A DNA stretch of 64,000 nucleotides from Xenophilus aerolatus (GTDB lineage: Bacteria; Pseudomonadota; Gammaproteobacteria; Burkholderiales; Burkholderiaceae_C), in the NCBI GenBank assembly GCA_029968055.1, contig JASCNX010000001.1, forward strand, positions 496,001 through 560,000, written 5' to 3'. Positions 56,585 through 64,000 of the stretch are shown here, one piece after another (the stretch's first letter is position 1; every line of letters starts with the position of its first letter). The translations under genes and the position numbers were made by a program. Under the pieces are notes generated by a model. It was not told where the DNA came from, ran no database searches, and worked only from the letters and a program-made list of their open reading frames with translations.

Positions 56585-57523
56585 ATGACCCCTTCGCTGC
56601 TGAGCATGCCCATGCGCTACTTCATGGAGGTGGCGCAGGCCGGCTCCGTCAACCAGGCCGCGGCGCGCCTGTACGTCGCCGCTTCAGCGGTGAGCCGCCA
56701 GATCGCCAAGCTCGAGGACGGGCTGGGCACGCCCCTGTTCGAACGCCAGCGCAGCGGCATGGTGCTCACGGCCGCTGGCGAGCGGCTGGCCGGGCACCTG
56801 CGCAACACCGTGCTCGACGGCGAGCAGGTCCTGGAGCAGGTAAGGCACCTCGGTGGCCAGGCGGCGGGGCGTGTGCGCGTGTGCTGCACCGAGGGCTTTG
56901 CGGGTGGCTTCATGCCGACGCTGATGCGTGCGTTCCAGGCCGCCCAGCCGGCCAGCCAGATCGAGCTGCACGTCGGCTCGCCCGACGAAGTGGGCCAGTT
57001 GCTGCTGCGCGGCGAGGCGGACATCGGCCTGAAGTACGTCGTGGCACCGGAGTCCGGCCTGCGTGTGGAGCATGCCGCGCCCGCTCCGGTGCTGGCGGTG
57101 CTGAGCCCCGACCATCCGCTCGCGCGCCGACGCACGGTCGACCTGGCCGAGGTCGTGCGTTACCCGCTGCTGGTCGGCAGCCGTGGCGTGACGGCGCGCC
57201 AGCTCCTGGATCTGGCCTGCAGCGCGCAGGGCCTGCAGTACCGGCCGGTGTTCGTGAGCAATTTCTCGTCGGTGATGCTGCCGTTGCTGCGCAGCCCGGA
57301 CATCCTGCTGTCGGGCCATCTCACCGTGGCGCATCTGATCGAGGCCGGCACGGCCGTGGCGCGGCCCTTTGCGGACCCGATGCTGGCGCAGCGGCGCCTG
57401 CAGGCGCTGTCGCTGGAGGGCCGAACGCTGTCGCCCCTGGCGCGCGCCTTCGTGCAGCACATGGTGGCCACGGTGAACGCGGTGGCGCGGCGCAAGCTCG
57501 GGCGCGCGCGGCGGGCCGCCTGA
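56585..57523 (+). CDS. LysR-family transcriptional regulator
   Basis: 312 residues. The N-terminal winged helix has YFMEVAQAGSVNQAAARLYVAASAVSRQIAKLEDGLGTPLFERQRSGM, and the C-terminal ligand domain begins RVRVCCTEGFAGGFMPTLMRAF. ATG 56585 is chosen because GAGGAA lies 7 nt upstream and it starts close to the conserved domain; an open frame begins 18 codons earlier. It is divergent from the M20 peptidase gene, which it probably controls together with the Bug receptor gene. Confidence 0.95.
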   Translation: MTPSLLSMPMRYFMEVAQAGSVNQAAARLYVAASAVSRQIAKLEDGLGTPLFERQRSGMVLTAAGERLAGHLRNTVLDGEQVLEQVRHLGGQAAGRVRVCCTEGFAGGFMPTLMRAFQAAQPASQIELHVGSPDEVGQLLLRGEADIGLKYVVAPESGLRVEHAAPAPVLAVLSPDHPLARRRTVDLAEVVRYPLLVGSRGVTARQLLDLACSAQGLQYRPVFVSNFSSVMLPLLRSPDILLSGHLTVAHLIEAGTAVARPFADPMLAQRRLQALSLEGRTLSPLARAFVQHMVATVNAVARRKLGRARRAA

Positions 57524-57543
57524 CCGACGCGAAGCCTGTGCGC

Positions 57544-57563
57544 CGCCCGGCGTGCACCGGGCG
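57544..57563 (+). terminator. Hairpin downstream of the LysR gene
   Basis: CGCCCGG (57544-57550) / CCGGGCG (57557-57563) with a 6-nt loop, 21 bp after the LysR stop. No T-run follows; weak terminator candidate. The rest of 57564-57717 is the promoter region of the next operon. Confidence 0.4.
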
Positions 57564-57564
57564 A

Positions 57565-57591
57565 CTAAGGCCCGGCTAAGTCGGTCCTTAG
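57565..57591 (+). promoter_or_regulatory. OmpR/PmrA-type response regulator box
   Basis: Direct repeat CTAAG at 57565-57569 and 57576-57580, then inverted CTTAG at 57587-57591; each step is exactly 11 bp. Read on the other strand the core is CTTAG-N6-CTTAG, close to the PmrA/QseB pattern. It ends just upstream of where a -35 would lie for the TACAGT -10 at 57613-57618. Confidence 0.6.
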
Positions 57592-57612
57592 CCACGGCAA
57601 AGCGCGACTTTC

Positions 57613-57618
57613 TACAGT
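57613..57618 (+). promoter_or_regulatory. -10 element of the two-component operon
   Basis: TACAGT, with no good -35 hexamer 17 bp upstream, as expected of an activator-dependent promoter; the regulator box above lies in the right place. About 100 bp before the first ATG. Confidence 0.4.
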
Positions 57619-57717
57619 GCCTTCACCGACGGCGCCCGGCGCTGGCGGCCCCATCGCCCAGGGAGCCGGCGCTGCGCCGGTTGCCGCGGGCCTCCCATCG
57701 ACCCATTCCACCGCGCC

Positions 57718-58221
57718 ATGCCACATCCCATCTCGTCCCTCGGGGCCCTTCACACCGCCATCAGCCTGTTGCCCGTCGCCGCGGGGCTGTACGGCTACGC
57801 CCGCACGCGCGGGATCGATGCATCGACGCGAGCCGGCAGGATCTACCTGGCGAGCCTCTTCCTGTCCGTCGTCACCTCCTTCGGCCTGTCGAGCACGGGC
57901 AAGTTCAACGCCGGCCATGCGCTGGGCCTGCTGGCGCTCGCCTCGGCCCTGGGCGGCGTGATCGTCAACCGCCTGGGCTTCCTCGGGCGCTTGCGGCCGT
58001 ACCTCTCTGCCGTCGGCCTGTCGTTCAGCTTCTTCCTGCTGCTCGTGCCGGGCATCAACGAGACGCTCAGCCGCCTGCCGCCCGGCCATCCGATCGGCAG
58101 CGGTATCGAGTCGCCGGCAGTCCGTGGTGCGCTGCTCGGATGGGTCGCGCTCTTCGTCGTCGGGCTTTGCGTTCAAATGTGGAGCGTGTACGCCGGGCGC
58201 AGGGCTTCGCGCAGCGCCTGA
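57718..58221 (+). CDS. Uncharacterised membrane protein upstream of two-component system
   Basis: 167 residues with about four membrane helices (LHTAISLLPVAAGLYGYA, YLASLFLSVVTSFGLSS, LSFSFFLLLVPGINETL, LGWVALFVVGLCVQMWSVY). The family resembles small DUF2306-like or cytochrome b561-like membrane proteins but I cannot place it firmly. It lies 55 bp before the response regulator gene and probably shares its promoter, so it may be a target or an accessory sensor of the system. Confidence 0.75.
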   Translation: MPHPISSLGALHTAISLLPVAAGLYGYARTRGIDASTRAGRIYLASLFLSVVTSFGLSSTGKFNAGHALGLLALASALGGVIVNRLGFLGRLRPYLSAVGLSFSFFLLLVPGINETLSRLPPGHPIGSGIESPAVRGALLGWVALFVVGLCVQMWSVYAGRRASRSA

Positions 58222-58276
58222 ATGCGCAGCGAAGGACCGGCAAGACGCAGCCGATCCCTCTCTTTCGCTTTCCACC

Positions 58277-58957
58277 ATGCGCGTACTGCTCGTCGAAGAC
58301 GATGAAATGCTCGGACAGGGCCTGCACGAGGCGCTTTCGCGCAAGGGCTGGTCGGTCGACTGGGTCAAGGAGGGCGCGTTGGCCCTGAGCGCGATCGCCG
58401 ATGGCGACTACGCCTGCGTGCTGCTCGACCTGGGGTTGCCGGGCATGGACGGCATCGAGGTGCTGCGCCGCGTGCGGCAGGGCGGCAACAAGACGCCGCT
58501 GCTGGTGCTGACGGCGCGCGATGCGCTCGACCAGCGCATCGACGGGCTGGACCTGGGCGCCGACGACTACCTAGTCAAGCCTTATGCGCTGAGCGAACTG
58601 CTGGCACGCATGCGTGCCGTGATCCGCCGGCGCGACGGCGCGGCGCAGTCGGTGATCGGCGAGGACGGCGCGCTGCAGCTGGACCTGGGCACGCGCGAGG
58701 TGCTGATCCAGGGCGTGCGCTCGCAGCTCTCGGCGCGGGAGTTCGCGCTGCTGCATGCCCTCATGGAGCGACCGGGCACGATCCTGTCGCGCGAGCAGCT
58801 CGAGAACCGCATCTACGGCTGGGGCGAAGAGGTGGGCCCCAACGCCCTGGACGTGCTCATCCACGGCATGCGACGCAAGCTCGGTGCGCAGGCCATCCGC
58901 AACGTGCGCGGCCTGGGCTGGCGCGTCGAGCCCCGCTCGGCGGGCGGGACGGCGTGA
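58277..58957 (+). CDS. OmpR/QseB-family response regulator
   Basis: 226 residues. The receiver domain has MRVLLVEDDEMLG (acidic pocket), phospho-acceptor Asp in CVLLDLGLPGMDG, and Lys in DDYLVKPYALSEL. The winged-helix effector has LSAREFALLHALMERPGTILSREQLENRIYGW and a recognition helix near NALDVLIHGMRRKLG. Closest in style to QseB/PmrA/TctD. It likely binds the CTAAG repeats upstream of this operon. Its stop overlaps the kinase start (GTGA 58954-58957). Confidence 0.96.
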   Translation: MRVLLVEDDEMLGQGLHEALSRKGWSVDWVKEGALALSAIADGDYACVLLDLGLPGMDGIEVLRRVRQGGNKTPLLVLTARDALDQRIDGLDLGADDYLVKPYALSELLARMRAVIRRRDGAAQSVIGEDGALQLDLGTREVLIQGVRSQLSAREFALLHALMERPGTILSREQLENRIYGWGEEVGPNALDVLIHGMRRKLGAQAIRNVRGLGWRVEPRSAGGTA

Positions 58958-60306
58958 AAGAAGGCCGCCTGCACGCGGGTGTGCCGCGCACCTTCTCGAT
59001 CTGGCGAAGGCTGCTGTGGTGGCTCGTCCCGACCTTCCTGGCGGTGGCCGTGGTGACTGCCGCGCTGTCATACGGCACGTTCACCCACATGGTGGCCGAC
59101 TTCCTGGACGGGCAGATGGTGCAGCTGGGCGACTCGATCGCGCGCTACGGCCAGCCGACGGCGCCATCGGCGCAGGTCGACGACGGGGCGATCGCGAAGG
59201 GCGACTACGTGGTCCAGGTCTTCGAGCCCGACGGTCGCCCCGTGGCCACGTCGTGGAGCGGCCTGCCCCCGGGCCAACCGCTGCGGCCCGGCCTGCACGA
59301 CGTGCGGGCCGGCGGGCGGGCGTGGCGCGTGTATGCCGCCGCGGGGGCGGGCGGGCGGACGATCCAGGTCTTCCAGAGCAGCGACTTCCGGTCGGGCCTG
59401 GCTGTCGAGCGTGCGGGCATGGCGGCGGTGCCGGTGCTGGTGCTGGTGCCCCTGCTCATGCTCGTGATGCTCGGCGTGGCGCGGGGCATCTCCCGATCGC
59501 TTCGAGCCATCGGGCAGCAGGCTGCACGCCAGGACGCGCACAGCATCGAGGAACTGCCGCTGGCGCATGTGCCCGATGAGATCCGGCCCCTCGTGGCCTC
59601 TTTCAATGACCTGCTGGGGCGGCTGCGGGACTCCTTCGTCGCGCAGCGCCGCTTCGTGCAGGACGCGGCACACGAGCTGCGCACGCCGATCGCGGCCGTG
59701 CGCGTGCAACTGGAGAACCTGCGCGACGAGCTGGCGGGCAGCGCCGGCAATCGACAGCTGGCGCAACTCGAAGCGGGCCTGCAGCGCGCGCAGCGGCTGG
59801 TCGACCAGCTGCTGCGCATGTCGCGCCAGGAGGCGGCGCCCACCGAGCCTCCCGGCCCCGTCGACGTGGAGGCGCAGGTGCGCGACAGCATCCACGGGCT
59901 GATTGCGCTGGCGGACCGCCGGCAAGTCGACCTCGGCCTCGTCGCGCAGGAGGGTGATGAGCCGGCGACGCTGCACTGCACGCCGGCCGACCTGCGCAGT
60001 GCGCTGGACAACCTCATCGAGAACGCCGTGCGCTACACGCCCGAAGGGGGCGTGGTCGACGTGCACCTCAAGCGGGAAGATGCGCGCGTCGTGGTCGAGG
60101 TGGTCGACACCGGGCCGGGCATTCCGCCTCAATACCTGGCCAGGGTGCTCGACCGCTTCTACCGGGTGCCGGGCAGCCAGGCCGAAGGCAGCGGGCTGGG
60201 CCTGCCGATCGCGCAGGCTGCGGCCCGGCGCTGCGGCCTGCGCTTGAGCCTGCGCAACCGGGCCGATCGCAGCGGTCTCGCGGCACGGCTGGAATCCACG
60301 GAATGA
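58954..60306 (+). CDS. Sensor histidine kinase (QseC/PmrB-like)
   Basis: 450 residues. Two membrane helices (LLWWLVPTFLAVAVVTAALS and VPVLVLVPLLMLVMLGVA) flank a periplasmic sensor loop of about 130 residues, then a HAMP-like linker. The phospho-acceptor His is in AAHELRTPIAAVRVQLENL; N box DNLIENAVRYTPEGG, G1 box DTGPGIPPQYL and G2 GSGLGLPIAQ follow. Starts at GTG 58954 overlapping the regulator stop, so both are coupled. The signal is unknown. Confidence 0.95.
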   Translation: MKEGRLHAGVPRTFSIWRRLLWWLVPTFLAVAVVTAALSYGTFTHMVADFLDGQMVQLGDSIARYGQPTAPSAQVDDGAIAKGDYVVQVFEPDGRPVATSWSGLPPGQPLRPGLHDVRAGGRAWRVYAAAGAGGRTIQVFQSSDFRSGLAVERAGMAAVPVLVLVPLLMLVMLGVARGISRSLRAIGQQAARQDAHSIEELPLAHVPDEIRPLVASFNDLLGRLRDSFVAQRRFVQDAAHELRTPIAAVRVQLENLRDELAGSAGNRQLAQLEAGLQRAQRLVDQLLRMSRQEAAPTEPPGPVDVEAQVRDSIHGLIALADRRQVDLGLVAQEGDEPATLHCTPADLRSALDNLIENAVRYTPEGGVVDVHLKREDARVVVEVVDTGPGIPPQYLARVLDRFYRVPGSQAEGSGLGLPIAQAAARRCGLRLSLRNRADRSGLAARLESTE

Positions 60307-60326
60307 GCGCCACGCTGCGGTGGCGC
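60307..60326 (+). terminator. Hairpin after the sensor kinase gene
   Basis: GCGCCAC (60307-60313) / GTGGCGC (60320-60326) with a 6-nt loop starting directly after the kinase stop. No clear T-run; candidate terminator between convergent genes. Confidence 0.45.
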
Positions 60327-60361
60327 GCTTCCGCTGCTGCTGCGGCGGCCTGACGAAGGAT

Positions 60362-61660
60362 TCAGGCCGCCGGCGCGCGGAAGGGGCTGCGCGCTTCGAG
60401 GTGCTCCATGTAATTGTCGATGCCGGCCCCTTCGCGCTCGAGGAAGCGCTCCACCGCGTCGGCGAAGGACGGGTGCGCCAGCCAATGGGCGCTGGTCGTC
60501 TTGACCGGCATCAGGGCGCGGGCCATCTTGTGCTCCCCCTGCGCGCCGCCTTCGAAGCGCGACACGCCATGCGCGATGCACCATTCGATGGGCTGGTAGT
60601 AACAGGCCTCGAAGTGCAGGCAGTCCACACGCTCCAGCGCACCCCAGTAGCGGCCATAGGCCACGGACCCCGATTTGGCGGCGACGCCGCCGGGCGTCGC
60701 CGCGTCTGCGCGAAGCGCGATCAAACTCGTCGCGATCGGTTGGCCTGCGCGCTCGGCCGTGAAAAGCAGCCAGGCCTGCGGCATGGTCTGCGCCTGCCGG
60801 CGGAAGAAGTCGCGCGTGAGGTAGGGCGGGTTGCCGTGCTCGCGGTAGGTGCGTGCGTAGCAACGGTAGAAGAAGTCCCAATCCGCCTCGGTGATGTCCG
60901 CCCCGCGCGCCCAGCGGAAGGTGACGCCGGCATCGCGCACCTTGCGGCGCTCCTGGCGGATCTTCTTGCGCTTGTCCTGCGAGAGGGTGGTGAGGAAGGC
61001 GTCGAAATCTGCGTAACCCGCGGCACCGAGCGCGCGATCCGGAGGATCGCCCGCCCCGGCTTTGCCGGGGCCAAGCGCGAGCACCCCCTCGGGGGGCAGC
61101 GAACCTCGCGCAGCGGGGAGCGTGGGGGCCACGTTCTTCCAGTGAAATTGGACGGTGTGGCGCAGCATGAGGCCGGCCGAGGCGCAGGCGGCGATGTCTT
61201 CCTCGGCGCCGAAGAGCAGGTGCAGCGAGGACAGCTCCATCTGCCTGCACCACTGCACCAGGCCCTGCACCAGCAGCGCGCGGTGGTCGGCGTCGACGGC
61301 CAGCAGTCGTGCGCCGGGTACGGGCGTGAAGGGCACGGCGCACACGGCCTTGGGGTAGTAGGCCAGCCCGTTCTGTTCGTAGGCGTTGGCCCAGGCCCAG
61401 TCGAAGACGTACTCGCCGTAGGAGTGGTCCTTGGCATAGAGCGGGCAGGCTGCCTTCAACACCTTGCCGCGCCACAGCGTGGCGAAGGCGGGCGCCCAGC
61501 CGGTCTCGGGCGTCGCGCTGCCGCTGGCGTGCAGGGCAACCAGGTAGGCGTGGCGCATGAAAGGGCTGGGCTCGGCCTGGGCGTCGAGCAGCGCGTCCCA
61601 GGCGGCGGCGTCGATCTCCGAGGGGTCGGTGTGGACCCGCAGCACGGGCTCGCGGCTCAT
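60362..61660 (-). CDS. GNAT-fold acyltransferase (COG3146/peptidogalycan biosynthesis-like) with in-frame repeat insertion
   Basis: 432 residues. Recognisable parts: AYLVALHASGSATPETGWAP, ACPLYAKDHSYGEYVFDWAWANAYEQ, LSQDKRKKIRQERRKV, CYARTYREHGNPPYLTRDFF, YGRYWGALERVDCLHFEACYYQ, and FEGGAQGEHKMARAL, all typical of COG3146 proteins. A 38-codon stretch (61019-61132) between FHWKN and GYADFDAF is foreign: it is a copy of the dispersed repeat also seen at 31621. A smaller palindrome at 60680-60701 makes another Gly/Ala-rich insert. Its start overlaps the EamA gene stop (ATGA 61657-61660). Precise function of the family is unknown. Confidence 0.88.
   Translation of the reverse strand: MSREPVLRVHTDPSEIDAAAWDALLDAQAEPSPFMRHAYLVALHASGSATPETGWAPAFATLWRGKVLKAACPLYAKDHSYGEYVFDWAWANAYEQNGLAYYPKAVCAVPFTPVPGARLLAVDADHRALLVQGLVQWCRQMELSSLHLLFGAEEDIAACASAGLMLRHTVQFHWKNVAPTLPAARGSLPPEGVLALGPGKAGAGDPPDRALGAAGYADFDAFLTTLSQDKRKKIRQERRKVRDAGVTFRWARGADITEADWDFFYRCYARTYREHGNPPYLTRDFFRRQAQTMPQAWLLFTAERAGQPIATSLIALRADAATPGGVAAKSGSVAYGRYWGALERVDCLHFEACYYQPIEWCIAHGVSRFEGGAQGEHKMARALMPVKTTSAHWLAHPSFADAVERFLEREGAGIDNYMEHLEARSPFRAPAA
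61019..61132 (-). repeat. Dispersed palindromic repeat inserted in frame in the acyltransferase gene
   Basis: 114 bp, a multiple of three. It contains the 49-bp core 61081-61129 matching 31621-31670 (one indel, two mismatches), the hairpin CCCCGGC-TTT-GCCGGGG, and the dyad GCGATCC-GGA-GGATCGC. It encodes a low-complexity Pro/Gly/Ala peptide (starts VAPTLPAARGSLPPEG). Flanking codons fit the family on both sides. Confidence 0.75.
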
Positions 61661-62613
61661 GAGGGCCTCGCCGCCTTCGATGCGCCGAACTGTTCGGCGA
61701 TCCAGATGCCACCGAGCACCAGCGCCAGCGCGACGGCGTGGAAGAGGGCCAGCGGCTCGCCCAGGATCAGCACCGCGAGCAGCGGCCCGAACACCGGGGT
61801 GAGGTTGAGAAACACGCCCGCGCGCGCCGGGCCGATCAGCGAGACGGCCTGAATGAACGTGACCTGCGAGACGAAGGAGGGCAGCAGCCCGACGAAGAGC
61901 ATGAGCAGCCAGCCCGTGGGGGTGGGCGCGAAGAAGCGGCCCGCGGCCACTTCCGCGGCCAGCAGCGGCAGCGAGGCGACCGCCGCCACGCCCGCGACCG
62001 CGGCGAAGAAGACGATCGGCGGCACCGCCGGCCGCCGGCGCAGCCCGAGCATGTAGCCCGCGTACAGCACCGAGGCAATCACCATCCAGACGTCGCCCTC
62101 GTTGAAGGCCAGCCCGGTGAGTACCGCGAGCTGGCCGCGCGAGGCGACGACGACGATGCCCGCCAGCGTGACGGCCACGCCGAGCATCTGCAGCGCCGTC
62201 ACCCGCAGCCCCATGAAGAGCACGCCGCCCAGCAGCACCAACACGGGGATGGTGCCCTGGATGATCGCGAGGTTGATCGCCGTGGTGTGGTGCGCGGCGG
62301 CATAGAAGAGGGCGTTGAAGGCGGCAAAGCCGGCCGTGCCCATGATGGCGAGGTAGGGCCAGTGCGGGCGCAGCGTGTGCCAGTGGGCGGCTATCTCGCG
62401 GCGCGCCGTGACGTACAACGCCACGCAGCAGATCGACCAGCGCGCCGTCGTCAGCATCATCGGCGAGATCTCGCCCACCGCCAGCCGCGCCGCGACGGCG
62501 TTGCAGCCCCAGATCAGGGTGGTGAAGACCAGCAGCAGCCAGGCCTGGCCGTTGAACCACCGGTAGAGCGCCAGCAGGGGCGACCGCGGGGCGGCCGGGA
62601 GAGGGGATCGCAT
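61657..62613 (-). CDS. EamA/DMT-family transporter (RhaT-like)
   Basis: 318 residues with ten predicted membrane helices in two EamA repeats: LLLVFTTLIWGCNAVAARLAVGEISPMML in the first and VWMVIASVLYAGYMLGLRRRP in the second. Likely exports a metabolite; substrate unknown. Its stop overlaps the acyltransferase start by 4 bp. The gene is divergent from glnB. Confidence 0.92.
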   Translation of the reverse strand: MRSPLPAAPRSPLLALYRWFNGQAWLLLVFTTLIWGCNAVAARLAVGEISPMMLTTARWSICCVALYVTARREIAAHWHTLRPHWPYLAIMGTAGFAAFNALFYAAAHHTTAINLAIIQGTIPVLVLLGGVLFMGLRVTALQMLGVAVTLAGIVVVASRGQLAVLTGLAFNEGDVWMVIASVLYAGYMLGLRRRPAVPPIVFFAAVAGVAAVASLPLLAAEVAAGRFFAPTPTGWLLMLFVGLLPSFVSQVTFIQAVSLIGPARAGVFLNLTPVFGPLLAVLILGEPLALFHAVALALVLGGIWIAEQFGASKAARPS

Positions 62614-62684
62614 GACCCGGCAAGCGTACCAGCGGCGCCCCGCCGGCGTGCGGCGGCGGTCATCCGTCGGGCGTGGCGCGATAG

Positions 62685-63113
<429 letters not shown>

Positions 63114-63121
63114 CGCGCTGA

Positions 63122-63139
63122 GGCCGGCGGCCGCCGGCC
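63122..63139. terminator. Palindrome between glnB and the LOG gene
   Basis: 18-bp perfect palindrome GGCCGGCGG/CCGCCGGCC 8 bp after the glnB stop in the 46-bp gap between convergent genes. No T-run; possible bidirectional terminator. Confidence 0.4.
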
Positions 63140-63159
63140 GAACCGGATTCAGTTCGCCA

Positions 63160-63759
63160 TCAAACCACTTGCGCCAGGCGGTCGCCGCCCGGATGGCGCG
63201 TCGCCTCCTCGCGCAGGGCCTGCAGCAGCCCGACCGGCTCGGTGCCGGTGCGCACCAGGTTCATCTGCCAGTCGCCCATGAAGCCCTCGCGCACGCTGTG
63301 GCCGAGGAAGTGCAGCAGCCCGTCGTAATAACCGGCGGTGTTGAGTATGCCGGTGGGTTTGTCGTGGTAACCCAGCTGGCGCCAGGTCCAGATCTCGAAC
63401 AGTTCCTCATACGTGCCGATGCCGCCGGCCAGCGCCACGAAGGCGTCGGCGCGCGCGCCCATCATGGCCTTGCGCTCGTGCATGGTGTCGACCACGTGCA
63501 GCTCGTCGCACAGAGTGTTGGCCAGCTCCCTGTCGACCAGCGCCTTGGGGATGATGCCGACGACCCGGCCGCCGGCCAGCCGTGTGGCCTCCGCCACCGC
63601 GCCCATCAGGCCCGTTCGACCGCCGCCGTAGACCAGTTGGCCGCCCTGCTGGCCGATCCAGTGTCCGACCGCCTTGGCGGCGTCGAGGTAGAGCTCGCCT
63701 TCGCCGGGGCGCGAGCCGCAGTAGACGCAAAGGGAAAAGGAGGGAGAGGAAGTGGTCAT
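63160..63759 (-). CDS. LOG-family protein (cytokinin riboside 5'-monophosphate phosphoribohydrolase-like)
   Basis: 199 residues. CVYCGSRPGEGELYLDAAKAVG, LVYGGGRTGLMGAVAEA and GGIGTYEELFEIWTWRQLG identify the family, which releases free bases from nucleotide 5'-monophosphates (AMP or cytokinin precursors). The catalytic PGGxGTxxE motif reads AGGIGTYEE, with Ala for Pro, while Arg and Glu of the active site are kept. It lies 30 bp downstream of the diacylglycerol kinase gene in the same direction. Confidence 0.93.
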   Translation of the reverse strand: MTTSSPSFSLCVYCGSRPGEGELYLDAAKAVGHWIGQQGGQLVYGGGRTGLMGAVAEATRLAGGRVVGIIPKALVDRELANTLCDELHVVDTMHERKAMMGARADAFVALAGGIGTYEELFEIWTWRQLGYHDKPTGILNTAGYYDGLLHFLGHSVREGFMGDWQMNLVRTGTEPVGLLQALREEATRHPGGDRLAQVV

Positions 63760-63789
63760 GCGAAGAAGGATGCCGGCCGGCCGTGACCG

Positions 63790-64000
63790 TCAGGCGACGA
63801 AGATGCGTTGCCAGAGTGCGGCCAGCCAAATGCCGCCGGCCAGCAGGCTCGCCAGCAGCACGGCAGCACTGCCCATGTCCTTGGCGCGCTTGGAGAGGTC
63901 GTGCCACTCCGGACCGATGCGGTCGATGGCCGCCTCGACGGCGGTGTTGAGCAGTTCCACGACCATCACGATCACCACGCTGCCCGCCAGCAGGGCGACC
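63790..64000 (-). CDS. dgkA: Diacylglycerol kinase, C-terminal part (5' end outside window)
   Basis: About 70 codons are visible; the frame is open to the right edge. VVELLNTAVEAAIDRIGPEWHDLSKRAKDMGSAAVLLA is the hallmark of DgkA with its catalytic Glu and Asn region and metal ligand, followed by a final membrane helix (LLAGGIWLAALWQRIF). The whole protein is about 120-130 residues and recycles diacylglycerol in the inner membrane. The first membrane helix lies beyond the window. Confidence 0.95.
   Translation of the reverse strand, partial: VALLAGSVVIVMVVELLNTAVEAAIDRIGPEWHDLSKRAKDMGSAAVLLASLLAGGIWLAALWQRIFVA

Overview
The window is about 64 kb of very GC-rich DNA, densely packed with genes on both strands. 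Gene order and families (trxA-rho; ffs-dnaX-ybaB-recR; gloB-mltD; moaA-mobA; glnB; Bug-type solute receptor; MAPEG and DUF1176 proteins) point to a betaproteobacterium of the Burkholderiales, most likely Comamonadaceae (Variovorax/Acidovorax/Xenophilus-like). This placement comes from recognising families and gene order, not from a database search.

Region 1 (1-15.2 kb). A partial Gfo/Idh/MocA oxidoreductase is followed by a thirteen-gene minus-strand block that runs from a class II aldolase (15181) down to a class III aminotransferase (744). It holds a peptide-type ABC importer, a D-2-hydroxyacid dehydrogenase, two class III aminotransferases, two acetylpolyamine amidohydrolase-type (HDAC fold) deacetylases, a DMT exporter, a GntR/FCD regulator and an APH-family kinase. 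Many genes overlap by ATGA. It reads as an amine or N-acetylated amine catabolic island. The kinase plus aminotransferase at its end resemble the hydroxylysine kinase / phospho-lyase pair.

Region 2 (15.4-33.3 kb). Core information genes: rho and trxA, each with a clear intrinsic terminator; an AddB-like nuclease, AddA-like helicase and flavoprotein joined by ATGA overlaps; the SRP RNA gene beside dnaX; ybaB, a DUF1176 protein and recR; then a MAPEG protein and an SsuABC/TauABC-like importer. dnaX carries an A9 run followed by a hairpin and stops in both other frames, so a gamma subunit is probably made by slippage. A near-perfect LexA box lies upstream of a 66-codon gene next to ffs.

Region 3 (33.4-47 kb). 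LtrA family protein, DUF924 and KefB/C-like antiporter, MltD and GloB, methyltransferase and RNase HI, MobA and MoaA, aldehyde dehydrogenase, two small proteins with a TrxC thioredoxin, and a COG3687-type hydrolase divergent from a TetR regulator with two matching operators.

Region 4 (47-64 kb). Secreted peroxiredoxin, a phospholipase D-family lipoprotein, a divergent pair of pyrophosphatases (membrane H+-PPase with an OmpA-like tail, and soluble Ppa), an FHA protein, a Bug receptor with M20 peptidase and LysR regulator, a membrane protein with an OmpR-type two-component system, a COG3146-type acyltransferase carrying an in-frame repeat element, an EamA transporter, P-II protein, LOG-family protein and a partial diacylglycerol kinase.

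The most unusual observations are the in-frame insertion of a dispersed palindromic repeat in the acyltransferase gene (second copy at 31.6 kb), the double-deacetylase amine island, the dnaX slippery site, the LexA-controlled small gene and the H+-PPase/OmpA fusion. No CRISPR array, tRNA, rRNA, prophage or insertion sequence was seen.
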